Origin: Limnomonas spitsbergensis
Lineage: Eukaryota; Chlorophyta; Chlorophyceae; Chlamydomonadales
Assembly (NCBI GenBank): GCA_037349105.1
Contig: JAYJMM010000124.1
Coordinates: 6,804,001 to 6,868,000, forward strand
DNA: 64,000 nt
Reading direction: 5' to 3'
Position 1 is the first letter of the stretch, and each line of letters opens with the position of its first letter. The notes beneath the pieces were generated by a model. The model saw nothing but the letters and a program-made list of their open reading frames with translations. It was not told the origin of the DNA and ran no database searches. Shown piece by piece: positions 1 to 12,364 of this stretch. The translations under genes and the position numbers were made by a program.

Positions 1-2494
1 CATGATCTCTGATGGGGATCTTGCAAAGGTCTTCGGTAACGGGTTTTGATGTCTCACTTCATCAGGCCTAACTCCAACATGTTTTGTTGGTCCAAATAGT
101 TGTCCATGGCTTTGTTTAATTTTACCAACTTTGATTTGAGTTTATTTCTCATGCTCCTTCTTGATGACGAATGGAGTCTTTGAAATCTGGAATGCACTGT
201 AGAGTGTAGACATGGCTGTTACAGCCCGTGTATATGCCAATTGACTTTCCCTGATCGTTTATTAGGATTTATGTACCGGTAAGTGTAATATTTCTCAGTG
301 GGAAGTCCATGGGCATGGCAGCTTTTACAGTCCAGCGGGGTATCACATTTGATGCATGGGACTGGTGCCCGTAAACCGGTGCGAGCATGAAAGTAGGCAT
401 GCAAAAATAAAGACACGTTCGTGCGATCCGTCCCCAACCCACGAGTGGTGGGACATGAGTACATGACAGTCTCCATGCACTCTGGATGGCAAAGCAGGTG
501 CCTGAGCCCCATCACTGGGGTGGCCGCCACAGTTATCTGGCGGTGCCCGTACTTGATGCCTGAGGGCTGCTGCGGCATTGACGTGAAGGGCACGATCATG
601 GCAACAGCCAATAGGGCACCCCTAGCCCCAAGCAAGGGAGCAACACCTCAGCTGTGACATATTGGCAGTTGGCCCCAGCGTTGCACTTGCAACCTAAATA
701 GGGCCCATATTGAAAGGTTTTTGCTGAAAGTTTTATAGCATGAGTCATGGCAGAGTATAAAATGGCCCTGTGTTCGAATTCGAACATACTGCCGTTGTCC
801 TCCCACCTGAACAGTCGTACGTCACCCTTGGAACCCGGGGAAATACGCGTTACGCAGCTTATACATGGCAGCAGGACGTTTCAGGACTTTTGGAAGCAAA
901 CAATGCGAAAACAACAGAGAAGCAAAATGAAAAGCGATTACGCAAGATTCTGCCGTACGGGCAGCTCCTTCGTGAGACTCGCATTGGGCCCCGAGGGCTT
1001 CGTGAGACTTTCTTGACAGGAGGAATGCGACAGGCACGGGCTAGAACTTTAGGGTCGGCATAAAGTGTGAGGAACCAGTAGAAGCTGCCCGAACTGCCAG
1101 GCACGAATCACGCGTGCATGGTAGCAGGACGTCTGGTAGTTATTAGTCATCATTCCGTCCAGGGCGTCTGGTAGTTGGGGTGCGATGACGGGGATGCTGG
1201 TCGCAACAATGAACTACCATATCGCCACCTAGCTGTCTACAAACTCACATCAGTTCCTAATAGGTAAGTACACATTGTGCTGGTCACGCTGCATATCAAG
1301 CCTCATGTCATCGATCATGACGCGATCAGAATGCGTGGTTTACTTCACAGTTGCATGTCCTCGATGCAAAGCAACTGTGAACTACCCCACGCATTACCTA
1401 GAAGTCAAATACTTTAACGGAACGTGGCAGCGCATTTATTCACATCATATCTTGTCTGATATCTTGTATTCCAGCGAGCCAGCCTCAAGTGTTGGTATGG
1501 TAGGTTGTGACCCCGCGCATTAGTCATTGTTGACTCAGTTGTTGCTTGATAGATAGAGTTGGCATACTTTGGATGAAGACGGAACATTCAGGTGTATCCT
1601 CTCATCACATATCCGTCCCCGCACGAGACTGTCACCTTCAGACTGATGTCATGACCTCTGCAATCAATCTACGGAGGCATGCCATACATTGACATACTTG
1701 AGCTAGCCGTGTGCAATTCATTGATGCCTGCCTTGTCGCTCGTTTTCTGTTCCGAGACTGATTCCGAGAGTAATCAATTTCATTCCCTGAGTTTTTCATG
1801 GTGGATGGCAGGCATGGCTCAGTCAGCAGCAGATAGATGCGCTAGCTGCTGCACTGGCTCAGCCAGCTGTCTTGTCCGAGTCATCTTGTTGATCGCCTCA
1901 CTATTGCACTGCCCCTGCTTCCGCCTGCCTGGCAGGTACCCAACGGCTCTTGAATTTAATTTATCCATCCTCTCAACCTTGTTCATCAATCCAAGCAAGA
2001 GCAAGACAGATTCCTTTCACTGAGTGTGTCTGCCTGCTAGACCATGTCAGGATAAATCTTGGTGAGCATATGTACTTCGTAAGCATAAGAGCATGAGGGC
2101 GTGCGTGCCGGGGCCGGGTATCAGGTATATGTCATCATGCACAGTGGGTCTCACAGGATGTTGCAGCCAATATTGTTGGCTGTAAGATAAAAATAGATTT
2201 TCTGAACCCTGAGCTTGATTATTCAGCACGGAAATGCCGCAGCTATCATGGGACCAACGCTGATGTTCCCAGCTAGCATGTGAAATGCGGAAATGGAAGA
2301 CAGGTTGCAAGAAGACAATTTGATGTCACATTACAGATGATCAAACACCTATCCCTGTACCCTTCATTGATGTCGCAGCTCATAGGCTCAATTTTCCTCA
2401 CAGCGCGAGGCGCAAAGACAATAAGGACTGGAATTTTGATCCCTGGCAGGGATAGCCAGCAGTAGCTACCCTAATCTCAGCACTGATCGAGGCC
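1..2494. other. Intergenic, no gene recognised
   Basis: I see no exon chain or recognisable domain here. Open frames are short. The longest (minus, 219-635) has no ATG at its 5' end and no family resemblance. The stretch holds the inverted repeat at 1330-1395 and ends with the 5' flank of the SBP2-like gene. Confidence 0.6.
1330..1395. repeat. Imperfect inverted repeat (hairpin)
   Basis: Arms at about 1330-1354 and 1371-1395 pair over 25 positions with three mismatches (near 1339, 1340 and 1343), closing a 16-nt loop region. It could be a MITE remnant or a small-RNA precursor-like hairpin. No flanking gene explains it. Confidence 0.6.
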
Positions 2495-3216
2495 ATGACG
2501 ACGAACCCATCGCACATCCATTCTGCAGCTGCTGTGTGCAATGTTTGGCCATCCTCTGCAACAGCTCCGGCCACTGCTGCCGGCTTCAACCTGCTGTATG
2601 AGCATTCCTGTCAAACAGCCAACAGGGGCCTGATGCACCCCATGCAATCTGATGGGCAGCAGGCAGGAGAGCCTCGAATTGCCGAGGGATCCAATTCACC
2701 CTCTCGTGGCGGCATGGGTGTTCTCCGTTGCTCCGCTGTGAGGCAGCCAGTGGCACGGCCGCCCTTTGATTCAAACGGCAACTGCTATCGCGCAGACAAC
2801 TGGCGCAGGGATGCTCCGACACAAATGCAGCATGCTGGGGCTGCTCATCAATCCAGCATCCAGCCAGGCTGTTGGCATCAGGAGGAAAGTCTTTCTCTTC
2901 CATTGGACACCCTGTCTCCTGCCTTCAATCTGGACCCTGTTTACGGCTGTGGGGGCCTGCCCATAGATCCCAACTGGGTAAAGAACAACAGCGCTCCCCT
3001 TGCCACCATGACGGGCTACAACAGCCAGCTACTGGGTCAGGCCATGCAGCACCTGAAGCGCAGTCAAGATGGCGCTACGAATCCGGCCTTGCTTAACACC
3101 AGGGCCTATCAGAGCATGAATGGGAACCTGTCGCCTGGTCTGGCTAGCGTGGATGAGGTGCCTGCAGGTTTGGTGCTCCCCATGGGCCAGCAGCAGCAGC
3201 AAGCAGCCCACTCACT

Positions 3217-3251
<35 letters not shown>

Positions 3252-5990
3252 CCATGCTTATATGGCTGCAGCAGAATCTAGAACATTGCAGCATGGATCT
3301 GCTCAGCCAGCAGAGCAGCATCGACACCGCCAACGTCATGTGGATGGCCGGCAGTATGAGCCATGCGCCTGTCTCTATAGCAGGCAGCGAGCGCAGTAGC
3401 GACCACTCTGCCCCTTGTCCCGAGCTCGCCTCCCTTGGGCTCAACTGCAGGCCCGTCACACTCCCGCACATGCAGCAGCAGCAGCAGCACCGCCCTGGCT
3501 TCCAGGCTTACAGCAATGGCGAGGAGATGCCAGCTGCACAGCTATGGGCCCATCAGGAGGAGGATTACGGGTGGCAGGCAATCAATCCCTTGCAGCAGCT
3601 GCAACAGCTGCAACAGCAACAACGGCAGCAACTGCTGCAACAGCAGCTGCAACAGCAACAGCAGCTGGCCGTAGACTGGAAGAAGCTGTTCGGGGGTGCA
3701 ATGGGACTGCAACAGGATGTCAGATCTCAGGCAGTAGCTCTGCAGCAGCAGCAGCAGGGCGGGTATGTTAATGTTTCGAGCAACCAAGCAGTGAATGTGC
3801 AGCGTCAGCCGGCGCTGCACCCTGTGTGGCCCCAGCAACAGGTTCGCTACAATAACCTATCGGTGGCAGCCATGCTGCAGGATATGGCAGCAGTGCAGCA
3901 GCACCCGGACCCAAGCGCACAGATTGCTGCGCTGCCTATGTCGAGGCAGCTGAGCCAGGAGCCTTCCCTTGCCATGACCCGGGCCCGACAGGGCAACCAC
4001 CAGCAGGCACAGCCAAGCCATCAACAGATGGACATGCTGTACGCGGCTCACATGGCGGCGATGTCCTTTGGAAGCCTGTCGTCCCCCCGGGTGCACGGCG
4101 ATGCCGCGGCTCACCGCAGCAATGTGCTCATGGCGGGTGGCCAGTGGGCCGGATTACAGTGCCAGGCCATGCACCAGGACCTCCTCCCCCATGCATCATT
4201 CAGCGGCTCTCAGCTGGAGATGCCTCATAATCCTGCACCATTGCCGACGTTCATGTGTGACATCTGTGCCGTCCAGTGCAACAGTGCAATCAACCTGCAG
4301 GAGCACATCGGCAGCAAGAGGCACATGGCCAAGGTGGCCAGGTGAGTGACCGGCATCCTTGGCCCGGACTGTTATTTTTTCAAATCGAGCAGACCTCGGG
4401 ATCTTAGTTTAGATATATGACTAGAGGAAGGCCTAAAAGAAGGGCTTGAGGATAGCCCTTTCTTTCTTGGGGGGGGGGAAATGGAATGCAGAAGGCGGTG
4501 TTTGGGCTGTCAGGATGGAAATGCGTGCCGTTGGGGCTGGGCACCAGCTATAGCATATTAAGTATTCCCCTGCCAGCTCTTGTCCGTATCGCTTCCCTGC
4601 AACTGTACCTCTTGCGCTGTCTGACATGACGCTCTGTATCTCCCTGATGTCAGGAATTTGAATGCGGATGGTGCCGGCTTTGAGGCTTGCAGGGATATCA
4701 ATCTCAACGCGGGCCTCAACAAGCCAGGATGTCCCAGCCCCATCGTTGTAAACAGCCTTTGCAGGTAATTCAGATCGTTCATGAATCAAAGGTCATGCAT
4801 ACAAGTTTATGAATCAAAGCTCATGAATCAAAGCTCATGAATCAAAGCTCAAGCAGCAGCAAGGCGGACGTGCAGCATCAAGGAAAGTACATTGCTTCAC
4901 CCTCGGTTCTTCCCGTCCTGCCAGGATGCTGACTTGCTCCCTGCTTTCCTGCTGCCTCCTCCCCCTCCTCAGGCAACTGCTTACCTCTGACATCAATGCT
5001 GTGGTGACAAGCATGCTGCTGAGCGTCAAGGGACTCCAGGACAGCGACGTCATCAGGAATGGGGCCAAGGTGGGCCTGGCACCTGACACCTTTACTCAAG
5101 CCTCATCAGCCGCCTGATCTCCTAATCACTCATACGACTTGTAGCATATGGATCAGAGTGTGAATACAGGAGAAGTCCCTCGCACTGAGTGCATGCCTGT
5201 AGTGCTTTAGCCATGCGGATGCCAGGTAGACTTTGTCTGACCGACCTCCTTGCCAACCCCCTCTGTTTGATGAAACTGAAAAACTTACAACTCTTAGCCC
5301 CACGGTTTTTAATCTACCCCTTAGCTCCTCCTCTGTTGGGCATAGACCCCCTTGCACCGTAGGTATGTGTGTGGGCTGAGGGAGGTTCGCAAGGCGGTCA
5401 ACATGCAGCGCGCTATCAGTGTAGTGGTGGCCCCAAACATCCAGCTGGTGGATGCAGCAGATGGGCCAAACTGCCTTCTCAAAGACATCGTGGACAAGTG
5501 AGTGTGGGGGCTAGAGATGCAAGGGCAATGGATAGTGGTGGGTGGCCTGGCAGAATATCCACTTTAATTTTAAGGACCTGCTGGACCAGCTTACACCTGC
5601 TGGACTGAACATTCCAGCACTCAAGCTGTCTTGCCGATAGCCTGCCCTCCCTTCGTCTCCAACTCACCGCACCGTTGCCCCCCTGGCTGCTGACGCTGAC
5701 GCAGGTGCGGTGAGCTGGGCCTGCCTTTTGTGTTTGCGCTGACCCGAAAGTCCTTGGGCCAGGTCTACGGCTGCCACAAGCGCGTCTCTGCGGTGGCCAT
5801 GCTGGACACTCAAGGTGTCGAAGGCTTGCATGACTCCCTGGTGGGACTGGTGAAAGAGGCGTGCGCTGGCTGGAAGGAGCACAGCTTCCAGGGGGATGGC
5901 CCCCCCCTCCAAGTGCTCGATGAGGTTGAGGAGGAGGAGGGTGGACTGGATGCAGGGGACGTTGTCTCAATAGGAGTGAAGACATCGTGA
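2495..5990 (+). CDS. SBP2: SECIS-binding protein 2-like protein with Q-rich N-terminus and U1-type zinc finger
   Basis: Five exons join in phase: 2495-4341, 4654-4764, 4973-5069, 5346-5497, 5705-5990 (830 aa). The C-terminal exons read as an L7Ae/L30e-type RNA-binding domain of the SBP2 kind (about residues 640-800), with RYVCGLREV, ISVVVAPNIQ and LPFVFALTRKSLGQVYG, close to the animal SBP2 core. In that family the domain binds SECIS elements in selenoprotein mRNAs and helps insert selenocysteine at UGA. The first exon is rich in glutamine, with CAG/CAA runs near 3188-3250, 3469-3490 and 3590-3665, and ends in a C2H2 finger of U1/matrin spacing: C588, C591, H604, H610 (C-x2-C-x12-H-x5-H). The donor at 4342 (GTGAGT) lies over the in-frame TGA at 4343; joining 4341 to 4654 restores an AGG codon. 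A separate zinc-finger gene ending at 4345 is the alternative. The start is the first ATG of the long frame. Tail: acidic. Confidence 0.8.
4809..4850. repeat. 14-bp tandem repeat in SBP2-like intron 2
   Basis: Three exact copies of ATGAATCAAAGCTC, with a related copy near 4780, sit in the intron between exons ending 4764 and starting 4973. Confidence 0.8.
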
Positions 5991-6763
5991 ACAAGGCTGG
6001 CACGGATTGTGGAACCTGCTGCGCAGCTTGTTTCCTATACAAGAAGGGCTGTTTTAAACTTGAAAGGAAATCCTATTTGCCATGCACAGAATGGATGGCT
6101 GTTTAGTGTACAAGACGAGCAACGTTCGAAATTAGCATAAGAAGTATCTAGTCCCTGAGAATACTATGGAATATGGCTGTTGATCGCACCTGCCCTGCTT
6201 CTGTGTATCCATGCCCTCTGTTATTAAATCTTTCCTTTCTGCCACGCTTTTGTCAAAGCAGGCTACGTGAGGGGTATACAAAGCTTTATGTGTGTTGGTT
6301 TGAGCTTCCTCAGGCTTCTGCGTTTGAGCGCAAGCCGTCGTGCTGTCACATAATTTTTTTTGATGCAAGTGTGGGTGAATTAACTTATTTTTAGATTCAA
6401 CATCAGCTTGGGCTTGAAAAATAGCTAACTGTTTTCCATCATCTGACTAGGCATGTTACCATACACCATATGCCAAATTACAGCTGCTTATCATCGCATC
6501 TGCTCGTTCAAAAAGTTGGTGAATCTTCAGGGCTGATGACAGCTTTTGGTGATTGATTGTGTGGAGCATTTCCGTCTTTTTTTTAGTTAGTGATTTTCTG
6601 GCTTCCGACCCTGATTAACAGACGATGATCACGAACGGCTGAAATCTACTGTCTCAGACAGGCATTTGTATTGTTTTTGTCGTGGCCTATGACTCATACG
6701 TGCACGTATACTGTGCCTTTGCAGCAGCTTTGCTCGTCACAGCGGGTGCTGCAAGGTGAAAGT

Positions 6764-7260
6764 CTCTCCCATGTCACTAGTTGTGCGGGATGCTGTTCTT
6801 GATAGCGGTACATTGTACTGTGTGTTTTTAGCGTAATCCTTGTCGGTGGTTTCGCAAATGGCTTTTCTTGTCCTGTCTGCATTTTTGATTAAAAGGTGCA
6901 GTCAAGGCCCCAAGGCATGTATCTTTCAATGCCTTACTCCTGTCCACTATTTCAGGGAAATCTGTTGTTATTCCCCTGTTCAAGGGGGGAAATAAGTCCT
7001 GAAACTGCAAGGTAACAATCTCTCCCGTGTCACAATTTGTGTGGGATGCTGTCCATGATACTGATACATTGTTCTTTATGTGTTTTGCAGAATCCTTGTC
7101 GGTGGTTTCGCAAAAGGCTGTACTTGTTCTGTCTGCATTTCTGATCAAAATGTGCACGGGTCCCATGGCATGTGTCTATCAAATGCTCCTGTCCACTATT
7201 TTCAGGTAAATCTGTCATTAATCCCCTGTTCAATGGGGATATTGGTACCATCAAAACATC
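6764..7260. repeat. Two-copy direct tandem duplication, 256-bp period
   Basis: The segment starting at 6764 (CTCTCCC then TGTCAC) recurs at 7020 with scattered substitutions. Both copies share AATCCTTGTCGGTGGTTTCG, then a CTGTCTGCATTT block, a CTCCTGTCCACTATTT block and a CCCCTGTTCAA end. No coding potential is apparent. Confidence 0.8.
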
Positions 7261-7799
7261 GTTGTATGGCTTGTAAGCAAATTTTATAACTTTGTCAAAC
7301 AGACGCTTTGTTTTTCTTTTAGCTCACCTTCCACTATCAATTTTCTGGAACAGATTCGTCAAAACCTGATGGCGTCAGATTGTCGTTGCAAGCTCTATGC
7401 ATAAAATGGAAGAATCACCGGTTTTTGTGAGCAGCGGTAAAAATGACTGGCACCTACAACCCTTGTTCTGTGTCTGTCATTTATACTTTTCCCCCCTTGT
7501 CTGTCGAGGCCTACACGAGAATGAGGTAAGGGCAGCAAAATTGCAATGCCGCATAGGAGTCTACAGCGGTGGTCTACAGTTGATAAAAGGAAATTATTAC
7601 CGTTATCGGCATGATCAGCAGGGGAAAAACTGCGGTGTTTTACTGAAATATTGTGAAGGAGCACTTTCTGCAAATAGAGATCACCACCATAATCACCAGA
7701 CATAACTGGCAGGGGAACCGTTCCCAAGGCACAGGTATTTAAATAAAAAACGCAGTGCTAAAAACCTGAGTGCTTGGGAGCGGATCCGTTCTTGGTAAG

Positions 7800-7912
7800 G
7801 TGAACACGCTTTCCTTTTCATCTTGTGCCTTCTCCCTTTGAGTGTCCTACCAGGCTTTTTGTTTGCCGACGTGGCCGAGCTTTTTTTAAGCTGGGCCCAG
7901 AGGCGTATCGTC
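7800..7912 (+). repeat. SINE-like 3' end, family 2
   Basis: Contains ACGTGGCCGAGC and GCTGGGCCCAGAGGCGTAT, matching the 3' block of the tRNA-derived repeats at 61162-61706. Truncated copy. Confidence 0.45.
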
Positions 7913-9098
7913 ATGAACTTATGGGGGCAAATGTCTAAACGTGGTACCGGTAAAACTGCTATGGTACAATGGCAACAATGCCATGATTTCCCCTTGCTGT
8001 GAAGGCTAAGATAAGGTAGCTAAATCCTGGTTGTGGACAATATTAGGTAAGTGTCATGACGAATGACTGCACTGTACGTAATGGTGTTCTAGTCGCAGGA
8101 CAGTAGCACAGTGGGACACTGAAGCAGTGCTACAGCTGGTGCAGTCTTCAACCGCGGCATGAGCCGAATGGTGATTTGGTCCAGCAGTAAATAGGAGCAG
8201 ACTCTACTACTTTTGGGGACCTGTCTCCTCCAGATATCTTTCGTAAGTAATTTACTTGCAGGCCGAAGGGGACACCTTATGGACAGCTGGAAATCTTGCA
8301 ATTACAGAATAATGCTCATACAGGCTTTCCAAGCGTTGGGGACAGAACTGGTATGCACACAGCAGCCAGGAATTACAAAAGGCAAACAGATGGCGGCTAC
8401 TTATTAGCATTTGCCCCCTGCATGGAAGAAAGGGGCCATGCATGCCAAGTCGTGGTCCTGTGACTTCAATAGGTCGTTAACCCCCGAACTCGGCAGCCAT
8501 ATGCGATTTACCGGTATGTTGCATGAACCTGCTATGTCTTGTGTTCTTTTGGGTCGCCTATTCCTTAGGTGCATCTTCGGTTGCACCTCTCAGCCACGAC
8601 AGCTATTGAATGCTTGCTTACCTGGTTAGCAACACGGACTTAGGTGATGAGCAACGCGCAACAAAGCTTGGCAATCCATGCCGGTCAGCTGTTTGGATTG
8701 CAATCAAGCACGTTGAAATCTCTGAATGGACGTTATAGCGCCCATGCATGCAGCCATGCTGGCATGCTGGCATGCAGTACATACTGCAGCTGTGCTTTTA
8801 GGGTGAAGAAGGCGAGGCGGGGCGGGGCGGGGGCTAGATGAACTGGGTCGTTCAAGAGAGATATTGACAGTTTCTGGCGACTGGCTCACCGGTACATAAA
8901 TTTCAGACTCCCTCTTCTTGCGGAAGCGAACTCGATTTGAATATACGGTTTAGTGCATAACCTAATTTATCCACCACAAACAGCCTGAAACCGCTGACGT
9001 CGGTTGTTGCCGGGCTAGAGAAGGCAGGGTCGGAAAGGGCCGAAGACAAGTCTCAGGATCTTCCAGCCTGATCCGATACTTATTGTTGTAGATACGGG

Positions 9099-11601
9099 AT
9101 GGAAGCTACAGCATTCAGCAAGAAGACTGTCGTGGTTTCCGTGACACACTCCAACAAAGCACATCGGTGTCATGAGGTCAAGCTAGATATGCATGTGAGG
9201 ATGCAACATGCAGACTTGATGATCTCCCAGACCCTTGAAAACATGGTACATTGGTCAGGAGACCTTTCTCAAAAGCACTGCCCTTCATGCCTTACAGATG
9301 ACTGTGGAGAACCTCAAGCTGAAGTTGTTCACCATGATTGCCACATCGCCGCCAAACATGAAGCTGATACTTCAGGTGAAGCCAGTATCATGCATCAGGC
9401 CTGAGGCATTCCTGAGGCCTATGAAGTGCCAAGTGCCTGCAGTTGAGGGTTATACGTCCTTCAGAACTTTCAACTTACCGGAACCCTGGGTGAAAATGTC
9501 GACATGGGCAAGGCGGGTGAAAGCATATGGTGCATTTGCAAAGAATGTGACATGTGTTCCCCTTCCCACACAGGATGAACATGGTCGCAACCTATGCTCA
9601 TTGATAGAGGACAGCAAGCCGCTTGGCTTCTATTCTCTATTTGATGGGTAAGCTGCACCCTGCTGCAAGGGAATCGCTGTACCTGCCCGCTACCTGCACT
9701 TAGCACGACAGCGCTGAAGCTTCTGACTGACACAGTGTGAACTGATACTTATGTGATGGCTATCAGATATCAGTATCCTCCTGTGAGGCAGTGGTGATTA
9801 GCCTGTTGAACACTGTTTATATAAGCGTGATCCAATTTAGCTGCATCACGGCCTATGGCCCAGCAGGGGCCCGGTGCATCAGGACCTGCTGCTCACGTCA
9901 CGGGCTTCAGGCCTTTGAAGGCTTGCTCCCCATTGGCCCAGAAATGGCTGTTGGGCAGCTCTCCTATTGTGCAGTGAAATAAAGTGGTGGTGGGATCCCC
10001 TTGTCTGCTGCTGCAGGTGCATCATACATGTAGTGGACACAGATCCACACTCTCTGGTCAACCAGGGCTGGCTGGACGACGTGTCTAAGGTGAAGCAGTG
10101 CCTCACTGTGCACACGTTTGATTTCTATGGAACATGGGTATGAGTGCCTGGAACCTGGAACATGTGTCTCAGTAAATCAAAGACTGCTGTTTCAAGCATT
10201 CAATCATAGGATTTCCTATCAGTCTGGTGGGGCACATGGTCAAGTTCAAATGAAAATGGAAGCCATGACTCGGTAACTTGACTTTAGACATGAAATTGGA
10301 ACGCTCCCTCCCACCCCCCTTTCCTTCCTTTCTCTGAAACATCCAGAAGGGCCATCCAACGTTCAACACCAGTCATGGCTGCATGATTAGTGTCCACTGG
10401 TGTTGCTTTCAATCGTTGCTTCCTGCTCGTTGTTCCTCATAGGTACAGAAGTATGTCATCAGTGATGCAGATTATGAAAAGCGGGACAATGCCTTCCGGT
10501 CAGTGCATGGCGAAAACACGACAGCTAGTATGCAAGCTGCTTGAAGTATGCTTTAGATTTTGCTGCTATACTTTGAGCCATGCCGTAATTTTTTGCCTGC
10601 AGCGTATGAGCCTGCTTTTATCCAGATCCCTTCTCACTTATCCCACCTTATCATTGACTGCCGTCCACAAATGCGGTGCATCTCAGGAAGTTTCGTCAGC
10701 AACAACTGCAGCAGCAGAAGGGAGGGGGCTCGGATGCCCAGCCTCCTGCCAAGCCGGTTGTGCCATGCTCTGATGAGCAGCTGGCCGTGATTGAGCGGGC
10801 CTCCCTGGCGGCAGAGCGATGCCTAGCAGAGCCTGGATCCCGGCCTGGGATCGTCAGGTAAGTACTGGGAGGGGAGCAAATCCTAGTCATGCTTGCGTGC
10901 CACCGGTGAGCTCTGAGAGGGGAGCAAATCCTAGTCATGCTTGGGGGCCATATTCGATAGGGTTTCAGGAAAGAGCACACTTGCTCGTGAAACCCCATGC
11001 GCCCATTGTGTGTTTGAATCTAAAGCCATGATGTGCCAGGGACACGGGCCATATCAGGATGAACATAGAGTGCATGAAATCTATGGTGCCTTGACAAGAA
11101 GCTGTAATCATTTGCCCCGCTTCGTGAAGGGACGTGTGGAGGTAGCGTTGGAATGTAGTGCGACATTTATTGAGTCTCAGCCACGTTCCAGTCTCAGCCA
11201 CATTTCGGTTTGCATATACTGTCAGTTTTGTATGGCTTTGATGATAGTTGTGAACAGGCCCATGCTCTGAGGATTGTAGGAAGGTGTGCTGCCTCGACTG
11301 CGTCAGGCCAGTCAAGCACTGTCAAATGGGCCTTGTGCTTGGACCGCTGAGCTATATCTAGCTATATAAAGTAGCGCCCATGCCTTGGTCCCTCCCCAGG
11401 TATTGTGGACCTGTGAAATGTATGGCTGACGGCGTATGGGTGGGTGTGGAGCTGGAGGAGCCACTTGGCAAGCACGATGGCAGCAAGGATGGCAAGAGGT
11501 ATTTTCGAGCCGCTGAAGGCCACGGTATCTTTGTGAGGCCGACCAGCATTACGCTGCAGCCGCAAGAGGCGCCCCACCTTGGCCCCGAAGATGAAATATA
11601 G
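9099..11601 (+). CDS. TBCB: Tubulin-folding cofactor B
   Basis: Seven exons join in phase: 9099-9194, 9298-9375, 9574-9647, 10017-10089, 10443-10498, 10687-10857, 11400-11601 (249 aa; human TBCB is about 244). The N-terminal ubiquitin-like domain starts VVVSVTHSNKAHRCHEVKLD, followed by DSKPLGFYSLFDG and IIHVVDTDPHSLVNQGWLDD. A linker with ISDADYEKRDNAFRKFR leads to a C-terminal CAP-Gly domain (about residues 165-235) with VWVGVELEEPLGKHDGSKDG and GIFVRP. The chain ends in EDEI, the conserved tail. In this family TBCB acts with TBCE in the cytoplasm to handle alpha-tubulin during folding and heterodimer assembly or disassembly. The CAP-Gly core is split by intron 6. The start is the first ATG of the Ubl frame. 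Family assignment is secure; exon ends follow GT-AG and phase. Confidence 0.92.
9838..9965 (-). repeat. Dispersed repeat family 1 copy, in TBCB intron 3
   Basis: Reverse-oriented relative to the copy at 26905. Shared blocks include AGCTGCATCACGGCCTATGG, GGTGCATCAGG and CCTGCTGCT. Lies in the intron between 9647 and 10017. Confidence 0.55.
10866..10942. repeat. 50-bp spaced direct duplication in TBCB intron 6
   Basis: GGGGAGCAAATCCTAGTCAT recurs about 50 bp apart just after the donor at 10858, so the sequence next to the 5' splice site is duplicated. Confidence 0.75.
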
Positions 11602-12364
11602 ATCACTCAGGCGCCTGCTGTTGCCGCAAAGTCATGGTGCACTGCTGATGCTCGCTGTAGAAGTTCAGGTAGAGATCGTGTGTTTGTAGTATATGTTCAT
11701 TAGGAAGTGGAGAAGATCCTTGGTCTTCCACGTGGTATTTCTAATTGCAAGCTTTTGACCATAGTTTGAAGATGTGATTCTGGAGGATGTCCCCTGAATT
11801 AGTGCCCAAACTTCAAGTAGATCTTTATGATGAAGCCTTACTTTTTTAGATGCGTCCAATGAGAATTCATAACATCTACTTGAAGTGTTGTAGGGACAGT
11901 TTTGCAGATTCTCTCCAGTAGATTTTCACTGCCAGTTAGTGATGGATTCATCTTCAGCAAGGTACACAATCTTAGCCTGCTGGTGTTCCAACTTCCAAGG
12001 CGGTGGACACTAGACTGCATGTAGCCATGTACCGAAGAGCATATGAAGCAATCTTTCTGGCTTCCGTTTTGGTTGCAGATCTCAACTCGCAAAGGTCGAG
12101 TGCAAAATTTGATACCAATGTTCATGTGCGTAAGTTTAATGTGCACATCAATAAGATCGAATAATTGTTCTGCTATTTTGTCTAACCGGTCAGTAAATTC
12201 ACAAATTCATAATACTCTGCACTTCAATCAGCAGATTGTGCAGTATTGGTGGAGTAAAATCAATTTTGCAGATCACAGTTAATTTTAACCCTGGAGACGC
12301 ACTAGCAGCTTCAAATCACCTTCTTCACATCCATGGGTAAGGCCTGCTCAGCAATGGACTTCGC
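11602..12364. other. Convergent intergenic gap, TBCB to CRY-DASH
   Basis: Both neighbouring genes end here, so the stretch should hold two 3' untranslated regions. No open frame or repeat of note was seen. Confidence 0.6.

Larger units (their letters stand above)
5991..9098. other. Intergenic, no gene recognised
   Basis: About 3.1 kb between the SBP2-like gene and TBCB, both on the plus strand. I see no exon chain. It contains a two-copy tandem duplication (6764-7260), a SINE-like 3' end (about 7800-7912) and two TACCGGTA palindromes (7945 and 8509). The right end should hold the TBCB promoter. Confidence 0.6.

Noticed and set aside
219..635. Minus-strand frame of 138 codons with a hydrophobic N-terminus and several cysteines
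   Set aside because: It begins at TTG rather than ATG, has no splice partners or recognisable domain, and lies in gene-free DNA.
2586..3838. Leu- and Cys-rich minus-strand frames opposite the SBP2-like first exon
   Set aside because: They are shadows of CAG/CAA glutamine runs read on the other strand.
5479..6042. Minus-strand frame of 187 codons over the SBP2-like last exons
   Set aside because: The plus strand is clearly the SBP2 L7Ae domain with phased introns; this frame is low-complexity Pro/His/Arg.
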